DNA of 64,000 nucleotides, taken from Paralithodes platypus (taxonomy: Eukaryota; Arthropoda; Malacostraca; Decapoda; Lithodidae). The notes under the pieces were generated by a model. It searched no databases and was not told the DNA's origin. It was given only the letters and a program-made list of their open reading frames with translations. The stretch is taken from positions 14,206,751 through 14,270,750 of the forward strand of contig CM064571.1 in assembly GCA_032716605.1 (NCBI GenBank), in the 5' to 3' direction. Position numbers and translations under genes: made by a program. Shown piece by piece: positions 9,680-21,589 of this stretch. The first letter of the stretch is position 1, and each line of letters starts with the position of its first letter.

Positions 9680-12025
9680 CATAATCTTACTAGCTTTACA
9701 TAGCTTGTTTCTAAACGTAACTTGGCTCTACACCTTACTTAAGGGAGCTTCTTATATTTATCTCTTAAACTAATTAAGGATTCAAATTAACATAACGTCT
9801 AGAGCTCTAGCTCTTAAATTAACATAAAATCTAGAGCTTCTAGCTCTTAACAACAAATCATGCTCAGGCTTCTGCCCGGCGGAAGCACCGCCTGGACTTC
9901 TACCCGGCGTAGCAGTGTGATTCCGGCGAGGGGGGCTTTAACCTTAGGGTGTACTGGGATACCCTCATCCCCCCCCCCCCCCCCCTTTTCTTAGCCCATA
10001 TTTGGGCCGAACTATCACATAACCTAAAACAGCACAACTGCCGTGAACAAACCTACCCCAATAACAAAAGTAGTGAAGAGAGAGAGTGTCTGTCTAAGAG
10101 AACAAAAAAGAGTAACCTCCTATGAGGTCGTTTTGGAAAAGTACCGAAGTTATCATTACCAAGGCGGGGTAGAGTTCACTTTCTTTTCACTAAGAAAAAC
10201 GCTCAGGTTGAAAACCTGAGAGTGGCTAAATAGATACAAAAGATTTAGAAGTTCGTTTAACTTCCAATTAAGGATCAAGTAGTACCTAAGGAATGTCATA
10301 TTGTGTTTGTTAGAAAAAACACGGTAATACGCCGGATGAGCTCATCTGCCCCTAGAATGTACCGCAACTCGCCGGCCACTACATGTCGGGGGAGTGAGGT
10401 CCGCCGGCGTAAACCAAACTTGAGACAGTGTAGTCTGCCAATTACATGTTATTACCCTGCAACACTTTGAAGTCTCGGGGCATGAGCAGCTCAGTAATCC
10501 CGGGACTGAAAACAAACATGACTGAAACAACAATTACTCATTATAGAACTGCGGGTCTCCGCGTATGGTCTCTGTGGTCGCCGCCACTCTTACTTCCCGA
10601 AAAGGATAGGTAATAGTCTGCCGGGTGTAGAACAAAAATTTGAAGCTCGGGAAAAAGGGAAGGGTTGTGCTGACCAAATCTGCCCTTCTCGGAAGAACGG
10701 ATTTGATATGAGACCGGTAGTTACCTTGCTAGGGGTAACCCGAGGCAAGTAGTACGCCCTTCCTTGTATGACTAATTGGTAGTATGAAAAACTGTAATTA
10801 AGAACTTCAACCTTCAAGAGGGCCCTCTCGCCAGGTCCCTTTGATGGTGGTGTCTTATGTGGGCCGAAGCCATGGAATAACTGGAAGTTAGCGGCGGATA
10901 AAAAACTTTGCTCGGTTGCTAGTCTATACTGCGTGAGGGGGTGGGATGTGCGCCGGCACCTGAGCCCATACTTGAGTCTGGCTAAGGGTTCAACATTTTG
11001 AGGAGAGCTTAGTTTTGTAAATTGGTAGTGTCCTAGAATCAACCTGAGGTACTCATGCTGCTGGTGACAGGAACAAAAACCTCTACCCACGTACGCACAA
11101 GTCAACTAGTCAGGCCTCCAGGGACATTTAAGGGGGGGGACTAAGACTCCAGTCTCCTGCTAATGGGGAACAACCGAGTCTTCTCGTCTAGGCGAGAGCA
11201 ACCAAAACATTTCCGCCGATCAGCTTGTGAGATCCAGGCCAATCCGCCGTGGTGTTCCGGCCTGGAGTCCAGAGCCAACTGATAAGCAGAAAAAATAAAA
11301 CATTTAAGGAAAAAAAACCCGTCCAACGGGGCCTGACTTGCCCTTGTTGTGTTTACGAGTAAACAAATAAGATTAATATGTACTTAATTGGGAGGAAACA
11401 TCACAGATCAGACCTAGGTGAACCAGCAACTATCTGGCTCCCCAATGGGAGTAGTTAGTGTCCCCTTTGATATGCGCCCTAATCACTATTGACCCCCAAT
11501 AGCTGATGGCCAGCCACCGGCAGACGTCTATCTCTCAGTTTTGTTTGGGAATTACTGACCCATGTAAGGTTTCGAGTGGGGTCTTAACCAAAATTGTTCT
11601 GGAGTGGTCTGAGTTTTTGGCACAAAATGTCTAATGAGCTTCCTAATGTTTCCGCATGGCGAACTTCCCGGTCAACCTCTATGTAAGGATTACTTGCTTC
11701 ACCCTTGGTTGTTCGATCCGGCGTCGGAGGGTCCTTATGACCAGCATGGTCTGGTAACCGTCCGCCGGGACGTAGTCCGGACTTTGAAAGAGAGCAGAGT
11801 TGTGTTAGGTGCGGCCTAAGTGCGGTAAACACAATCCCCCCTCAATACCTTGTGCCCCCAGCCAGGTCTTAAGGAGAGAGGGGGAGAAAACAGGAATTTC
11901 TTGAAAATGGGAAAACTGACCCCCTCAAGGAAAAAGACTTGAGGATTTGTAACTCCTGTGTTTTTTGTTAAAATTCAACGTTCGGCGATCGCCGGCCATC
12001 AAGTGCATGTAAAATCCAGAGTTAT
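9680..12025 (-). other. Long 3' non-coding part of DIRS-2
   Basis: In a complete DIRS element this position would hold RT, RNase H and recombinase. No YLDD, LTDAY, RNase H or HDLR-type motif can be read in any frame. A 171-codon open frame at 11105-10590 on the minus strand has no recognisable motif. Features seen are a C-homopolymer (9968-9986), repeated CTAGAGCTC/AGCTCTTAA words near 9795-9850, and many GCCGG words. Confidence 0.55.
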
Positions 12026-15000
12026 TTACTTGGAAGACCCTTTGCTTCCTTGAAGCATCATTCTTACGTCTCTCTGTGTCTGAGGATTAACTGTAGTTGC
12101 CGTCAGAACCGGAGAGAACACAACTCTATAGTAAACGTTCTCCGGTAACCCCTGTACCACACTGAGTCTGAGTCGCTATCTCGCTCGGACTGCCTCAAAT
12201 AAGGCTGTCCGGATGTCTAACAAGGATTGTGCCGGGTGTGGTAGAAGATATTGCTGAAAAGCTTTGACTATTTCTGCCCTCTGCCTTGGTGGATTGGGGA
12301 CTGGTTTATCAATGGCTTGAGCCGTATCTCTGGTGAGGAGAAAACTAATAAATTTTCGATGGGCGTTATCTCTGACTAGGAATTCCCTCTGGAGTTCCAT
12401 AAAATCTGGGACGGTAAATGGGGGCAGAAAATCTTTGGCCTCGAATTGGGGAGCGATAAGAAATTCAAAAATAGCCCTGGGAACTCCGCCGGGCTGTTGC
12501 TGTTGCTGTTGCCAGTCAAACTCAGTATGCTGCGGTGGGGGAACCGGTAACGAGGCATTGGATGTCATATCAATAGCAAATTGTTGGACCTCCTGATCCC
12601 AAGTCACCCAAGGTCCATGTCCCACCTCACCCAGATTAAATTCCCTTCGGTCCTGATGAGGATTACAACGATGAAAAGTTATGCTAGGCTCGTCGTACTG
12701 TATAGAATGGCACCCATTAATGCCACAACGTTGAGAGCAATCAGGGCAAACTGGGACATCTGGGAGAGGAGGGAAAGGACTATGGTCACCCGGCAGAGAA
12801 TGGGTCAGCTGACTAGGGTTGTACACAAAGTATCTAAAATTTGCCGGGTCGGGCACTGCCTGAACCTGCACTTCTAACACCTTGCCTTGTGTGTCTTTTG
12901 CCCTGAAGACCTGTTTCCGGTTCACTTCAATAGCCCATTCCTTTGGCACCGGAACCTCCCCCTGTATTGACTTGTGCCCCTCCCCTCTAGTTAATGCGGT
13001 TACTGGGAGCCACAACCTGCCCGGCTCTTTCTGAGTCCGAGGTTGGTCCTCCAATTTTGACCGAGATTTGTGAGGTTGAGTGACTGACTGAGAGTCCATG
13101 GTTTCCTCGAGATCCGGCGGGAGAGCCGCCGGACCTCGAGGCGCCTTATCAACTGTAAGGGACTTAGTCTTATGGTGTACGGCATGTCTCGCACTATCAA
13201 CATGAGTTAGCGGGCTAGAACTAGTTTCCTTACTGCCCGCGGAAGACACATTAGTGCCAGATACCTGCTTGTCAGTTAGAAAGGAACTATTAGATCCCTC
13301 TCCTTTAAAAAGAGACTCACCCACCCGCCGGGAGGGAACCTGGTTGTTGGCCAGTAAGTCTTGCCCCTGCCTAGCGGCATTGGGGAGAGGTAAGTTTGGT
13401 ATTGTCGGGGCCCTGATGACATCCGGGTCCGCAATAATATTAATTTTGGCTGGTAACAACGGGTGGATGGAAACTTGTTCTGGCAACGTCCCTGTCGAGG
13501 GAGGAACTGAGTTAAGAGGCAAAACTTCGTCATCCCTAGAGGAGGTGGGCACAGCGTCTACCGGCTGAGGCACCATAGCCTCTGTAGGGGCTTCCTGTCT
13601 TTTTTAAATGGCACATTGCTGTAACACTGTATGCAACAGATCGTCTAATTGTTTAGATGTAAAGCATTGAGGTTTTGGCCGCTTCAGAGCCTTTGAACCT
13701 TTCTCCCCTAATTGATGTTCATCTACTTGTACTAGGGGCCTTGACTTAGCTAGTACCCCATTTCACCACTAGGTTTAATCGTTGAGAGGGGACCTTTCGC
13801 CGGCGACTCTTTTGCTAGCCCCCCCGGCGACTCAGTGGATTCCCTAGAGGGTTGTAGACTTATGTTCCGTGGGACTGATGCCATAGGAGTTCCCCGTACG
13901 GAGTGACCTGTCGCTGTAGGGTCTACTCCGGGATTAGACCTTTGTGCAGTGACCGGCGTAGTAAGAGACCTTGAAACTTCTGCGTCTGTCTCTCCCGCTT
14001 TAGGTGCTTGAGCCGTAAGCCTTGTAACACCACTAAAGCCTTGGGCCTCCGGCGTGTGAGATATATCTAGTCCCATACTGGACTCTGGGAGATAACCCTT
14101 AACCCGGCAAGTGCGGATCTACTTATATAAGGTGTACCGGTGTGCTGCGGAACTCCTTATATAATCCAAGGACTAAAAAAAAAACATTTAAACCAGCCCA
14201 GTATCAATTTTTTTTTTTTTTTTTATATTGCCCCTTGGCCATGGCAAATATCACTCCTCCACATCCCCTCCTTCCCCCCCCCCCACCCCCCCCCGTTCAA
14301 TTATCACCTATTCTCCCTGTTATTCCCTTATTCTTAGGTATATTTTCGTGCTAACATTAGCGAGTTGCTAGCAGGGCGTGGTGATCTGTGTTACCAAGCG
14401 TGGGAAAGAGCGAGAGAGAGAGAGTATTGCGCAACAGTGTCTCTCCAGACGCGGGGAGGAGTGGAGGAGAGGGAGGTTGGCTCATACTCGATGATTACAA
14501 CTCCCGGCTTCTGTTGCCGATTTTGACCAGAAACGCGGTTTCCACTTGTTTTATTGCTGTAACAGGTTATTACCTTTATAATCAACGTAAAATAGGTGCA
14601 TATGGATAAGTATTAATGATATTTATGGTACGATGAAGAATTGAGTGAAGGAAACCATCTAAATACCTCCGCACAGGGGTGGCTGTATACTATAGGGGGT
14701 ATGCAGCGGAGAGGTTAATCAGCCCGAGTTTAGAGCCTTGGAGCCTCACCTTGACATTCTTCCTAATCCTCATTGCCGTATGAGGTCGCTCGGCATCCGT
14801 TTCGAAAAGACCGGGGAAACCCCCTGGCGTTTCCAAAGTGGAAGTCGAGGCAACCGGCTGTGCATCAGATTGATAAAACTAGGAGCTAGAGCTAAAGTGA
14901 CCTATTACATCTTTCTCATTAAGCCTCGGGCTAGATAGCCTGCATTTCTGGTCAGTGAAGAACTCCAAGCTGGATGCCCTCTGCCGCCATCCCGCGGATG

Positions 15001-15534
15001 TTTCCGGCTGGGGTGACTGCACACATTCTGGAGACTCTAAGCGAATCCGCTTAGCGTGGGGAGGGGAGCCCTGTTCAGATGTCACTAAGTTCGTGTTTGG
15101 TATCATGCGGACATGGCCCGAGAGACTGAGGTGTCGTCAAATGAATAAAGATGAATTTATCGCAATAGTTCAGCATTATCACAAAACAATTCTACGTTTG
15201 CTACCCGTGAGGCGTACGCTGCAAATTTGTTCTTAATTTCTATAAGAGTTAACAAACACGACATGTCTTGGCTTGCCAGTCATTCCTCAAACAAGTCAGA
15301 GCACACCGGACATTTCCGTGAGGTCCATAAAAAGGAGGATTTGTCTAAACACTTGACACATTGGATACAGAGCCTGTGCGCCGCTACTGGTACCAAGAGG
15401 CATGTAGGCGTCGAACAAGTTGAGAACAGAGGCATGGTCACTCGCTCCCCTCCCCGGCGGGAACGCTGTCTCCTTAGTTGCCCGGAACGTGGAAGGGTTC
15501 TGGAAATAGAAAATTTCCAGGAATCAATGCTCAT
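12026..15534 (-). pseudogene. DIRS-2 gag-like protein, split by a TTAA MITE
   Basis: The first exon-like block (15534-15280) starts MSIDSWKFSISRTL and contains the most complete copy of the Cys/His cluster: CSTPTC, H-R-LCIQCVKCLD, then KCPVC. It ends in SDLFEE and a stop. Ser/Pro-rich gag fragments follow (for example 15106-14879 with PPHAKRIRLESPE). The MITE at 14099-14718 interrupts, and fragments continue at 14076-13750. The core lies in 13576-12176: VPVPKEWAIEVNRKQVFRA, FRYFVYNPSQL, a CPDCSQRC insertion and QSLLDIRTALFEAVR. A frameshift near 12178 continues the homology to the stop at 12026-12028. Relative to DIRS-1 it has a Gln run near 12490-12520 and an extra Cys pair. Several frameshifts make it a pseudogene. 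Confidence 0.7.
14099..14718 (-). mobile_element. TTAA MITE family 1, copy B (in DIRS-2 gag)
   Basis: Inverted relative to copy A. Ends are TTAACCCGGCAAG on the left and GCGGAGAGGTTAA on the right. It carries the complement of the shared internal blocks (TTATCACCTATT, CCACTTGTTTTATTG). It lies within the Ser/Pro-rich part of DIRS-2 gag. Confidence 0.85.
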
Positions 15535-16839
15535 AAGGATAACCCAAGAGGTTTTAACATCCTATTCCCCCCGGCGTCAGAAAAAATATTAGGCAACAGC
15601 CTCCAACCTTTTTCTGACTCCTAAGGGGTCGTGAAACCTACCCCCCCTCCGCCCTTTTCAATCAGGGGGGGGGGGGGGGAGTTTCACATCAGCCTGCCTA
15701 CCTGTGACATGGGTCAGAGGTTAATGCACCAAGAACTCAGCGGATATCTGCGTGCTATAACATACAATCGCTAGCAGCCGTTGGTCCGTTTACACACTGA
15801 GCCGCCGGCGGACAGGGTAAACTGGTAAGTAAAAAAGGCGAGCCGATACTGTATCTATAACGGTACGTCTCCATCCACCGGCTCTGCAAGACCACCGGAA
15901 GGAGGTGTAGTGGCACACTAACAAAACATAATAAACACAGGGGAAAGAAGGGAAAAAAGAGACCGCACGCCGGCACGCCGGCAACCGTCCACAGACCGCA
16001 GAACTAAGGACCGGCGGGTCCCTAAAAGAGGAAAAATGCTCCGGCCGGGGCACCAGACAGAGCGAGAACCAACCAAAAAAAAACTGCAACAAGGACGTCT
16101 CCTTGAACTCCCGGAAAGTGCGCAACACTAACACCCACGGAGCACAAGAAAAGGGAGCACAACAAAATATCATATAAAGATAAAGTATGCTCCTAATGAG
16201 AATAACCTAACGAGGCTTAACACGAGGTAACACACCCTTCAAGAAGGACACACTTACCCTGAAGACAACCCCGGACAGCATGAAGTAGGTGAAGCCCCCG
16301 ACAGGGGCCTCCGAGCAGGCTCGAACGCCAGAAGATTCCACACCACGTGTGACAATCCTTAGACCGGCGCGTCTGCTAAATGAAAACAGAAAAAGGCCCC
16401 TAGGCCATACACACAGGACTGAAGAACAGCTCGTGAAAACAAAAGCCTCCTAACTAAGGAATAGCACAAAAACTAAGGCGCGCAGAACCAAGGAACAAAG
16501 CACATGTGGCGTCGGTCCAGAATACAACACGTTAGCGCCTGAATAGTACCCTAATTAAACACTTCCTGCGGGCAACCAATGTGATAACCCGTGCTAGCTA
16601 ATCTAAACCTTGTTCACTACAACTCAGAATTATACAAATGAGTAAGGACTCACAAGAATTGAGCGAACGTCGAATGAAGCAGAGCGCGGGGCACACAACT
16701 TATCCCGTTGCCCGCGAGGAAGAGAAGGACGAATGGTGCGCTTGGCGAGAGGCGGCAAGAAGCCACAACGCAAGAAATCCACCGAAGTAGGAAGCGTGTT
16801 ATAACTCTGATTAAATTATTTAATCTTTTCCTTTTCCTT
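15535..16839 (-). other. DIRS-2 5' leader
   Basis: No gene is visible between the gag start and the terminal repeat. The stretch includes a C-run/G-run pair near 15640-15680 and many GCCGG words (for example GCCGGCACGCCGGC at 15969). Confidence 0.5.
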
Positions 16840-17013
16840 CTCTTATTTTTTACGAAGTTTTTTCGTAGTGGGTACCATAAGAGAAGTAGCGTTGCACTTA
16901 TGATGAATATCTCTGTCTTCCTCGCGGCGGTTGATTCAAACGACTGACGTGGGTGTTGAATGGAGACTATTATACTAATAGGCAACATTGTCAATGATGG
17001 AGGGGCCACTATT
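16840..17013 (-). repeat. DIRS-2 5' terminal repeat
   Basis: It aligns with the DIRS-1 5' terminal repeat: both have TTTTTTACGAAGTTTTTTCG, a TTGATTCAAAC/AGATTCAAAC block, and the closing GTCAATGATGGAGGGGCCAC. The inner boundary is uncertain because its partner lies outside the window. Confidence 0.7.
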
Positions 17014-18019
17014 CAATACTTCCTTACTCCATCCTTCTACTTTTCTTTCGGTTTACTTCTCCCTCTCTGTCCTTCCACATCACTCTCGTACACCCTCTTA
17101 GTCATTCTCTCGCTTCCCATACGTTCCATAAGGCCGAACCATCTCAAGGTGTTCCTTTTCACACTTTCCAGCACATCTACCTCCACACCACACCATCTTC
17201 TTACTTCCTCATTCGTCTGTCTATCCCTCCATGTAACTCTGCACGCACTTCTCAAGTAACTCATTTCCACCCCTCTCACTCTTGGTCTGAGTCTCTCCAC
17301 CAACGTCCATGCTTCGCTTCCGTATGTCAGTGTTGGGATTACCACACTGTCATGCAAGGACTTCTTCACTTCCATACTGACTACCCTATTTCTTGTTACT
17401 GCTTTCAGCGTTCCTACAACCCTTTTCCCACTGTTTTACCCTCTCTCGCACTTCTTCATCCATAGTCCCATCTTTACTCAACACACTGCCCAGATACTTT
17501 TAAATGAGCTGACAATCTCCATAGCCTGACCGTACAACTTCACCTCACACTCTGTGGCTTCACCCCTTTCGAACACTATAACCTTGCTCTTCCCCGCATT
17601 TACCTTCAGATTCCGTTTTTCACACACAGTTCCAAATATATTTACCAGACCCTGCAACTCCCATTCATTATCACTCATCAGAACTGTATTATCAGCAAAC
17701 AGCAGTACAGGTAGCTTTCACACATTTTCCTCCCTTATCAGTGGTACACCAACATCCACTGTACTGCTCCTCCTTGTATTTCTTTCATGACTCCATCCAT
17801 TTTATACAGTAAACAACCACGGGGATATCACACACCCCTGTTTCAACCCAACATTCAGATCAAAGAACTCGCTCTGCTCATTCTCCACACTTACTGATGC
17901 CTTTGCATCCTCATACATGCTCTTCACTGCTTTCAGCAACTTGCCATCTACTCTGTATATTCTAAGTACTTTCAACATACCTTCTCTATCCACTCTGTCA
18001 TAGGCCTTCACCAAGTACA

Positions 18020-18484
18020 AATTGGACAAAATTCAAAATAAAGCTATTAGATTAATAAATAACCCTGCAATCACACAGGACCTTCCTACATTATCCATAC
18101 AAAGAAACGTTGCATCCCTTGCATTATTCTACAGATATTTTCACAGCAATTGTTCCGAGGAACTTGCTTCAATTGTGCCGCCTCTCCACATCTTTCCCCG
18201 TAGAACTAGGGCAGCTGAGAGCACCCATGAATTTACACTTTCTCCTCCACAATGCAGAACTTCTGCTTATCAGAATTCATTTATCCCCAGAGCTACTACT
18301 CTTTGGAATTCACTTCCCTCGAATTGCTTTCCACAAACTTACAATCTACAAATGTTTAAATCCAGTTGTTACAAACAAATTATGAATGGAGGATGCCTTT
18401 AGGCACATGGACCTTTTTGTTTTATCTGTGTTTTTCCTTCCTCCGTTCATTGTCTCTTAAAAAAAGAAAAAAAAAAAAAAAAAG
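18020..18484 (+). mobile_element. 5'-truncated Jockey-like LINE 3' end with poly(A)
   Basis: It encodes the last part of a non-LTR RT protein: DKIQNKAIRLINNPAI, RNVASLALFYRYFHSNCSEE and LWNSLPSNCFP, ending in a short trailer and an A-rich tail (18458-18484). It splits RTE copy 1 in the opposite orientation. Only the C-terminal ~125 codons remain. Confidence 0.75.
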
Positions 18485-18488
18485 TACA

Positions 18489-18730
18489 TTAACCCTTGTC
18501 TATCGGGGCCCGACTTAAGTCCATATCTAAAAAGCTGGACAGTGTGGCGGGGCCCAACTTAAGTCTGTGTGCAATTTTGGCGCAATATTGGCTCTGAGAG
18601 AGAGCCGAGCGGTGGGAGGAGCGTAGGTTACCTCATGACCGCTCGCCACGACCGTCGTGAGCCCACTGACATGTACTCCACACTACTCCACCCTCTCTCA
18701 CTCGCTACACACGTAATTATGTAACGAAAT
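18489..18730 (+). mobile_element. TTAA MITE family 2, partial copy
   Basis: Starts TTAACCCTTGTCTATCGGGG and follows the copies at 32067 and 51116 (AAAGCTGGAC..GTGTGGCGG, ACTTAAGTC, TGAGAGAGAG, CCTCTCTCACTCGCTA), then stops where RTE sequence resumes. The right half and right TTAA are missing. It lies four bases after the poly(A) of the LINE tail. Confidence 0.7.
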
Positions 18731-19252
18731 GACCATACCCATTCGATCACTATCTCACCACCATACCTCAGCATTTCCCCACACACTCCATCTATTCCAG
18801 GTGCTTTCCCCAACTTCACTCTTTTCATGGCTTCACACACTTCTGACCTGATCCCCATCTCCTCCTCCACTACTTCTCTTCTTCTCCCTCCCATACCCTA
18901 TCCAACTATGTTTGCTGGCGCTTCATTCTTTACATATAGCAATTCGTTGAAGTACTCCCTCCATCTTTCGACTCTCTCTTACTTCTCGGCTAGCACTCGT
19001 CCATTCTTATCTTTCACACCCTTACTGTTTCCCTTGCTACCTTCCCTCACTTTCTTGACTTCTTTGAAGAACAGTTTCTTACACTCCCTCCATTTTACAT
19101 TCAGATTCCTTCCAAATTCCTCATCTACTCTTCTCTTACTTTCCTTCACTACCCTCTTCACCACTCTCTTTTTTCTCCACGTACCTCGCTCGTTTCCGAC
19201 TCTCCAAATCTTCATTCCCTCTACTACCCAACCACTCTCTATACAACTGTAT

Positions 19253-19964
19253 ACCTGCATTAAAACATTTTAATGTAAAATAATGCTGATTGGAATTTAT
19301 CTTGTATAGGATATTTGCTAATGACAAAGAGACCTATAGAATAACAGTGTAGCCTATAAATTGATTATTCTGCGTAATCAAGGAACATACGTATGTGCTG
19401 TTTGTTGCAAAAAGCAAGTAGCTAATTCACTGTTAGCAACATACTATGCAACTGGGTGTGGTCGGAGTTTATTAACTATCAATGTTTCACTGGAGTCGTG
19501 CCTGCTGAAACACCAAAGATGGAAATTGTTCGAACTCACTGCCAATGTGTGGCTAGGATTTTGGCATAGCCCTGGGGTACGACTTAATGCCGTGACTTGT
19601 ACAAATGAAGAGTGTGGTGGCCTCTCCCCTCCTTTTGTAATACGGCTGGGCTCCATCCGGTTGCATTCGACCCGGGTTCGTCGGCCAATCGGGCAGTGTT
19701 CTTTGTATTTGGGCAGCATTCGTCCAGCATTCACGCAGCCCAAAAAAGTACCATTTTTGACATTTCAAAACATCGGGCAATGTTCGTCCAGGCATCATGT
19801 AGGTCGGTCTGCATTAGTGCGGTGTGCGGTGTACGCTGTAGCGCGTTCGGTTAGCATTAGTTTTGCATTCGGTTGTCACAGTTCGGCCACCTTTTTCGGC
19901 CGAATGACGCCAATTCAGATTCGGGCTCCGGTTCGGCTATGTGTGATGTCCCCTTTACAGTTCT
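19253..19964. other. Unassigned sequence
   Basis: No gene is supported. Bases 19690-19960 repeat a loose word of the type GGGCA(G/A)TGTTCGTCCAG(G)CATTC several times. Confidence 0.4.
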
Positions 19965-20348
19965 GTGCCAGGTCAAATTCGTGTTAATTCGGGCGGGTCT
20001 CATCGCAAACTGCCCTGCTTAGTCAAGATATCTACCTAATTTAGTTTGGAAAGCACACAAAGCTTCAAGAAGACATTAGACGTCAATGAAACTTTTCTCA
20101 TGCATCGTTCTAGGTAATATCCCAAATTATTTACATTTACCTTTAATGTAACAAATATATTGTATCCAAACAAGTTCAAAATTTCACAATATATACACAT
20201 TTAGTACATATCACAGAGTACAAGTTTCTTAAAGATACAGAAGACTATATTTATATTTTATGTATGCATGTTTTATTCATATAATTTGAATATATGAAGC
20301 ATTTGCATTTTATGCATTTTATTAATTTCATAAATCAGTGTTCATTTC
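19965..20348. repeat. Unclassified interspersed repeat, copy 1
   Basis: It matches 62697-63082 in the same orientation over ~385 bases with scattered differences. Shared blocks include GGGCGGGTCTCAT, AACTGCCCTGCTTAGTC, CATGCATCGTTCTAGGTAAT and TATCACAGAGTACAAGTTTC. It has no coding potential and no terminal repeats that I can see. It ends at the (TCTA)n tail of RTE copy 2. Confidence 0.8.
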
Positions 20349-20352
20349 AATC

Positions 20353-21332
20353 TATCTATCTATCTATTGCCTGACGCCGTGATCCCCAAAGGGGTGGCCA
20401 CGAACGAACTGCCCCCAAGCACCTCTGTCCCCAGTCAGTCGACGCCCCTCCCCCCAACCAGCACCGCCTTCGTTCATATACTTCCTCACTCCATCCTTCC
20501 ACCTCTCCTTCGGTCTACCTCTCCCTCTCTGTCCCTCCACCTCGCTCTCGTACACCCTCTTAGTCATTCTCTCGCTTTCCATACGTTCCATATGGCCGAA
20601 CCATCTCAAGTTGTTCCTTTTCACACTTTCCAGCACATCTACCTCCACACCACACCTCCTTCTTACTTCCTCATTAGTCTGTCTATCCCTCCATGTAACT
20701 CCGCACGCACTCCTTAAGTAATTCATTTCCACTGCTCTCACTCTTGGTCTGAGTCTCTCAACCAACGTCCATGTGAAACGTTACTCTCAAACTTTCTTCT
20801 ACTCAACATCTGAGCTCTGGAACTCTCTCCCAGAATCAGTCTTTCCCTCTTCCTATGACTTAAATTGCTTCAAACTCCGTGTGTCCAGGCATTTTGGCTC
20901 GAACGTCCCTTGATTTTGGCCCTGTCACTCGTTCAACTATGGGGGAGTCACTCGCTATAGGCAGTTATGCCTTTTGCCTCCCTCAATCACATAGAAAAAA
21001 AAAAAAAAAAAAAAAATGCTTCGCTTCCGTAAGTCAATGTCGGGATTACCACACTGTCATGCAAGGACTTCTTCACTTCCATACTGACCACCCTATTTCT
21101 TGTTACTGCTTTTAGCGTTCCTACAACCCTCTTCCCCTGTTGTACCCTCTCCTGCACCTCTTCATCCATAGTCCCATCTTTACTCAACACACTGCCCAGA
21201 TACTTAAAAGAGTTGACGATCTCCATAGCCTGACCGTTCAGCTTCACCTCACACTCTGTGACTTCACCCCTTTCGAAGACCATAACCTTGCTCTTCCCCG
21301 TATTTACCTTCAAATTCCGTTTTTCGCACACT
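20353..21332 (-). mobile_element. RTE-type LINE copy 2, 5'-truncated, interrupted
   Basis: Its 3' end is a (TCTA)n run at 20350 (ATAG on the minus strand) next to the conserved end TGACGCCGTGATCCCC. The minus strand encodes the RTE C-terminus (LRPRVRAVEMNYLRSACGVT; DRGAWGQFVRGHPFGDHG). The upstream piece (21332-21020) encodes VCEKRNLKVNTGKSKVMVFE and EVKKSLHDSVVIPTLTYGSE. An opposite-strand LINE tail (20774-21016) splits it. The 5' end stops abruptly at about 21332. Confidence 0.8.
20774..21016 (+). mobile_element. Short Jockey-like LINE 3' end with poly(A), inside RTE copy 2
   Basis: It encodes FYSTSELWNSLPESVFPSSY, then a stop and a short trailer ending in 23 A residues. Removing it and one ATG rejoins the RTE sequence CCAACGTCC-ATG-CTTCGC exactly as in the intact copy at 58368. 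It is probably a target-primed insertion. The same 3' trailer occurs inverted at 33470-33640. Confidence 0.8.
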
Positions 21333-21589
21333 TTCGTTTTTATGACATTCATAATTATATATATTTCAAGAATAAAATTGTTTGCTCCAACTTCAAAAAC
21401 GATCTACTGTTCTAATATACTGCACAGCTCTCTACACATGTCTATTGAATTGAATTAGTTTTTTTTTCCAGGCCCATGGTGCAGTGTCGGAAACCCCTTC
21501 CTCGACTATAAATTATATGAGATCAAACCCTTTACCTTACCTTTTGATACAAATTGATGTGTTCGCCACTCTTCTAGCGGCATCAAGGA
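21333..21589. other. Unassigned sequence
   Basis: A/T-rich, with no supported gene or repeat boundary. Confidence 0.3.

Larger units (their letters stand above)
1..17013 (-). mobile_element. DIRS-2: outer DIRS-type retrotransposon, gag-only, interrupted by DIRS-1
   Basis: The minus-strand order is 5' terminal repeat (ending at 17013), gag (15534 down to 12026), a long 3' non-coding part (12025-9680 and 435-60) and an internal complementary region at 1-59. The 3' terminal repeat must lie left of the window. The link between position 1 and 17013 is sequence-based: the 1-59 segment contains the reverse complement of the 16976-17013 terminus, sharing a block around GTGGCCCCTCCATCATTGAC and ending in GTTGCCT. 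The terminus at 17013 abuts an RTE LINE cut off abruptly, so DIRS-2 probably inserted in that LINE. No RT (YLDD) or recombinase (HDLR) motif is visible in its internal part, so it looks non-autonomous. DIRS-1 interrupts it at 436-9679. Confidence 0.75.
17014..19252 (-). mobile_element. RTE-type LINE copy 1, truncated and twice interrupted
   Basis: The minus strand is homologous to the long RTE copy at 57962-60590. RT-flanking remnants include GLKQGCVISPWLFTV (18029-17802), SDNEWELQGLVNIFGTVCEK (17678-17478) and the C-terminal block EVKKSLHDSVVIPTLTYGSE (17375-17037). Upstream parts (19260-18979, 18894-18731) encode AMKRVKLGKAPGIDGVCGEM. The 3' end is cut off at 17014 by the DIRS-2 terminus. 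A LINE tail (18020-18484) and a MITE piece (18489-18730) interrupt it. It is degenerate, with frameshifts. Confidence 0.8.

Noticed and set aside
10590..11105. A 171-codon minus-strand frame as a gene
   Set aside because: No motif is recognisable, there is no homologous frame in DIRS-1, and it lies in the degenerate 3' part of DIRS-2.
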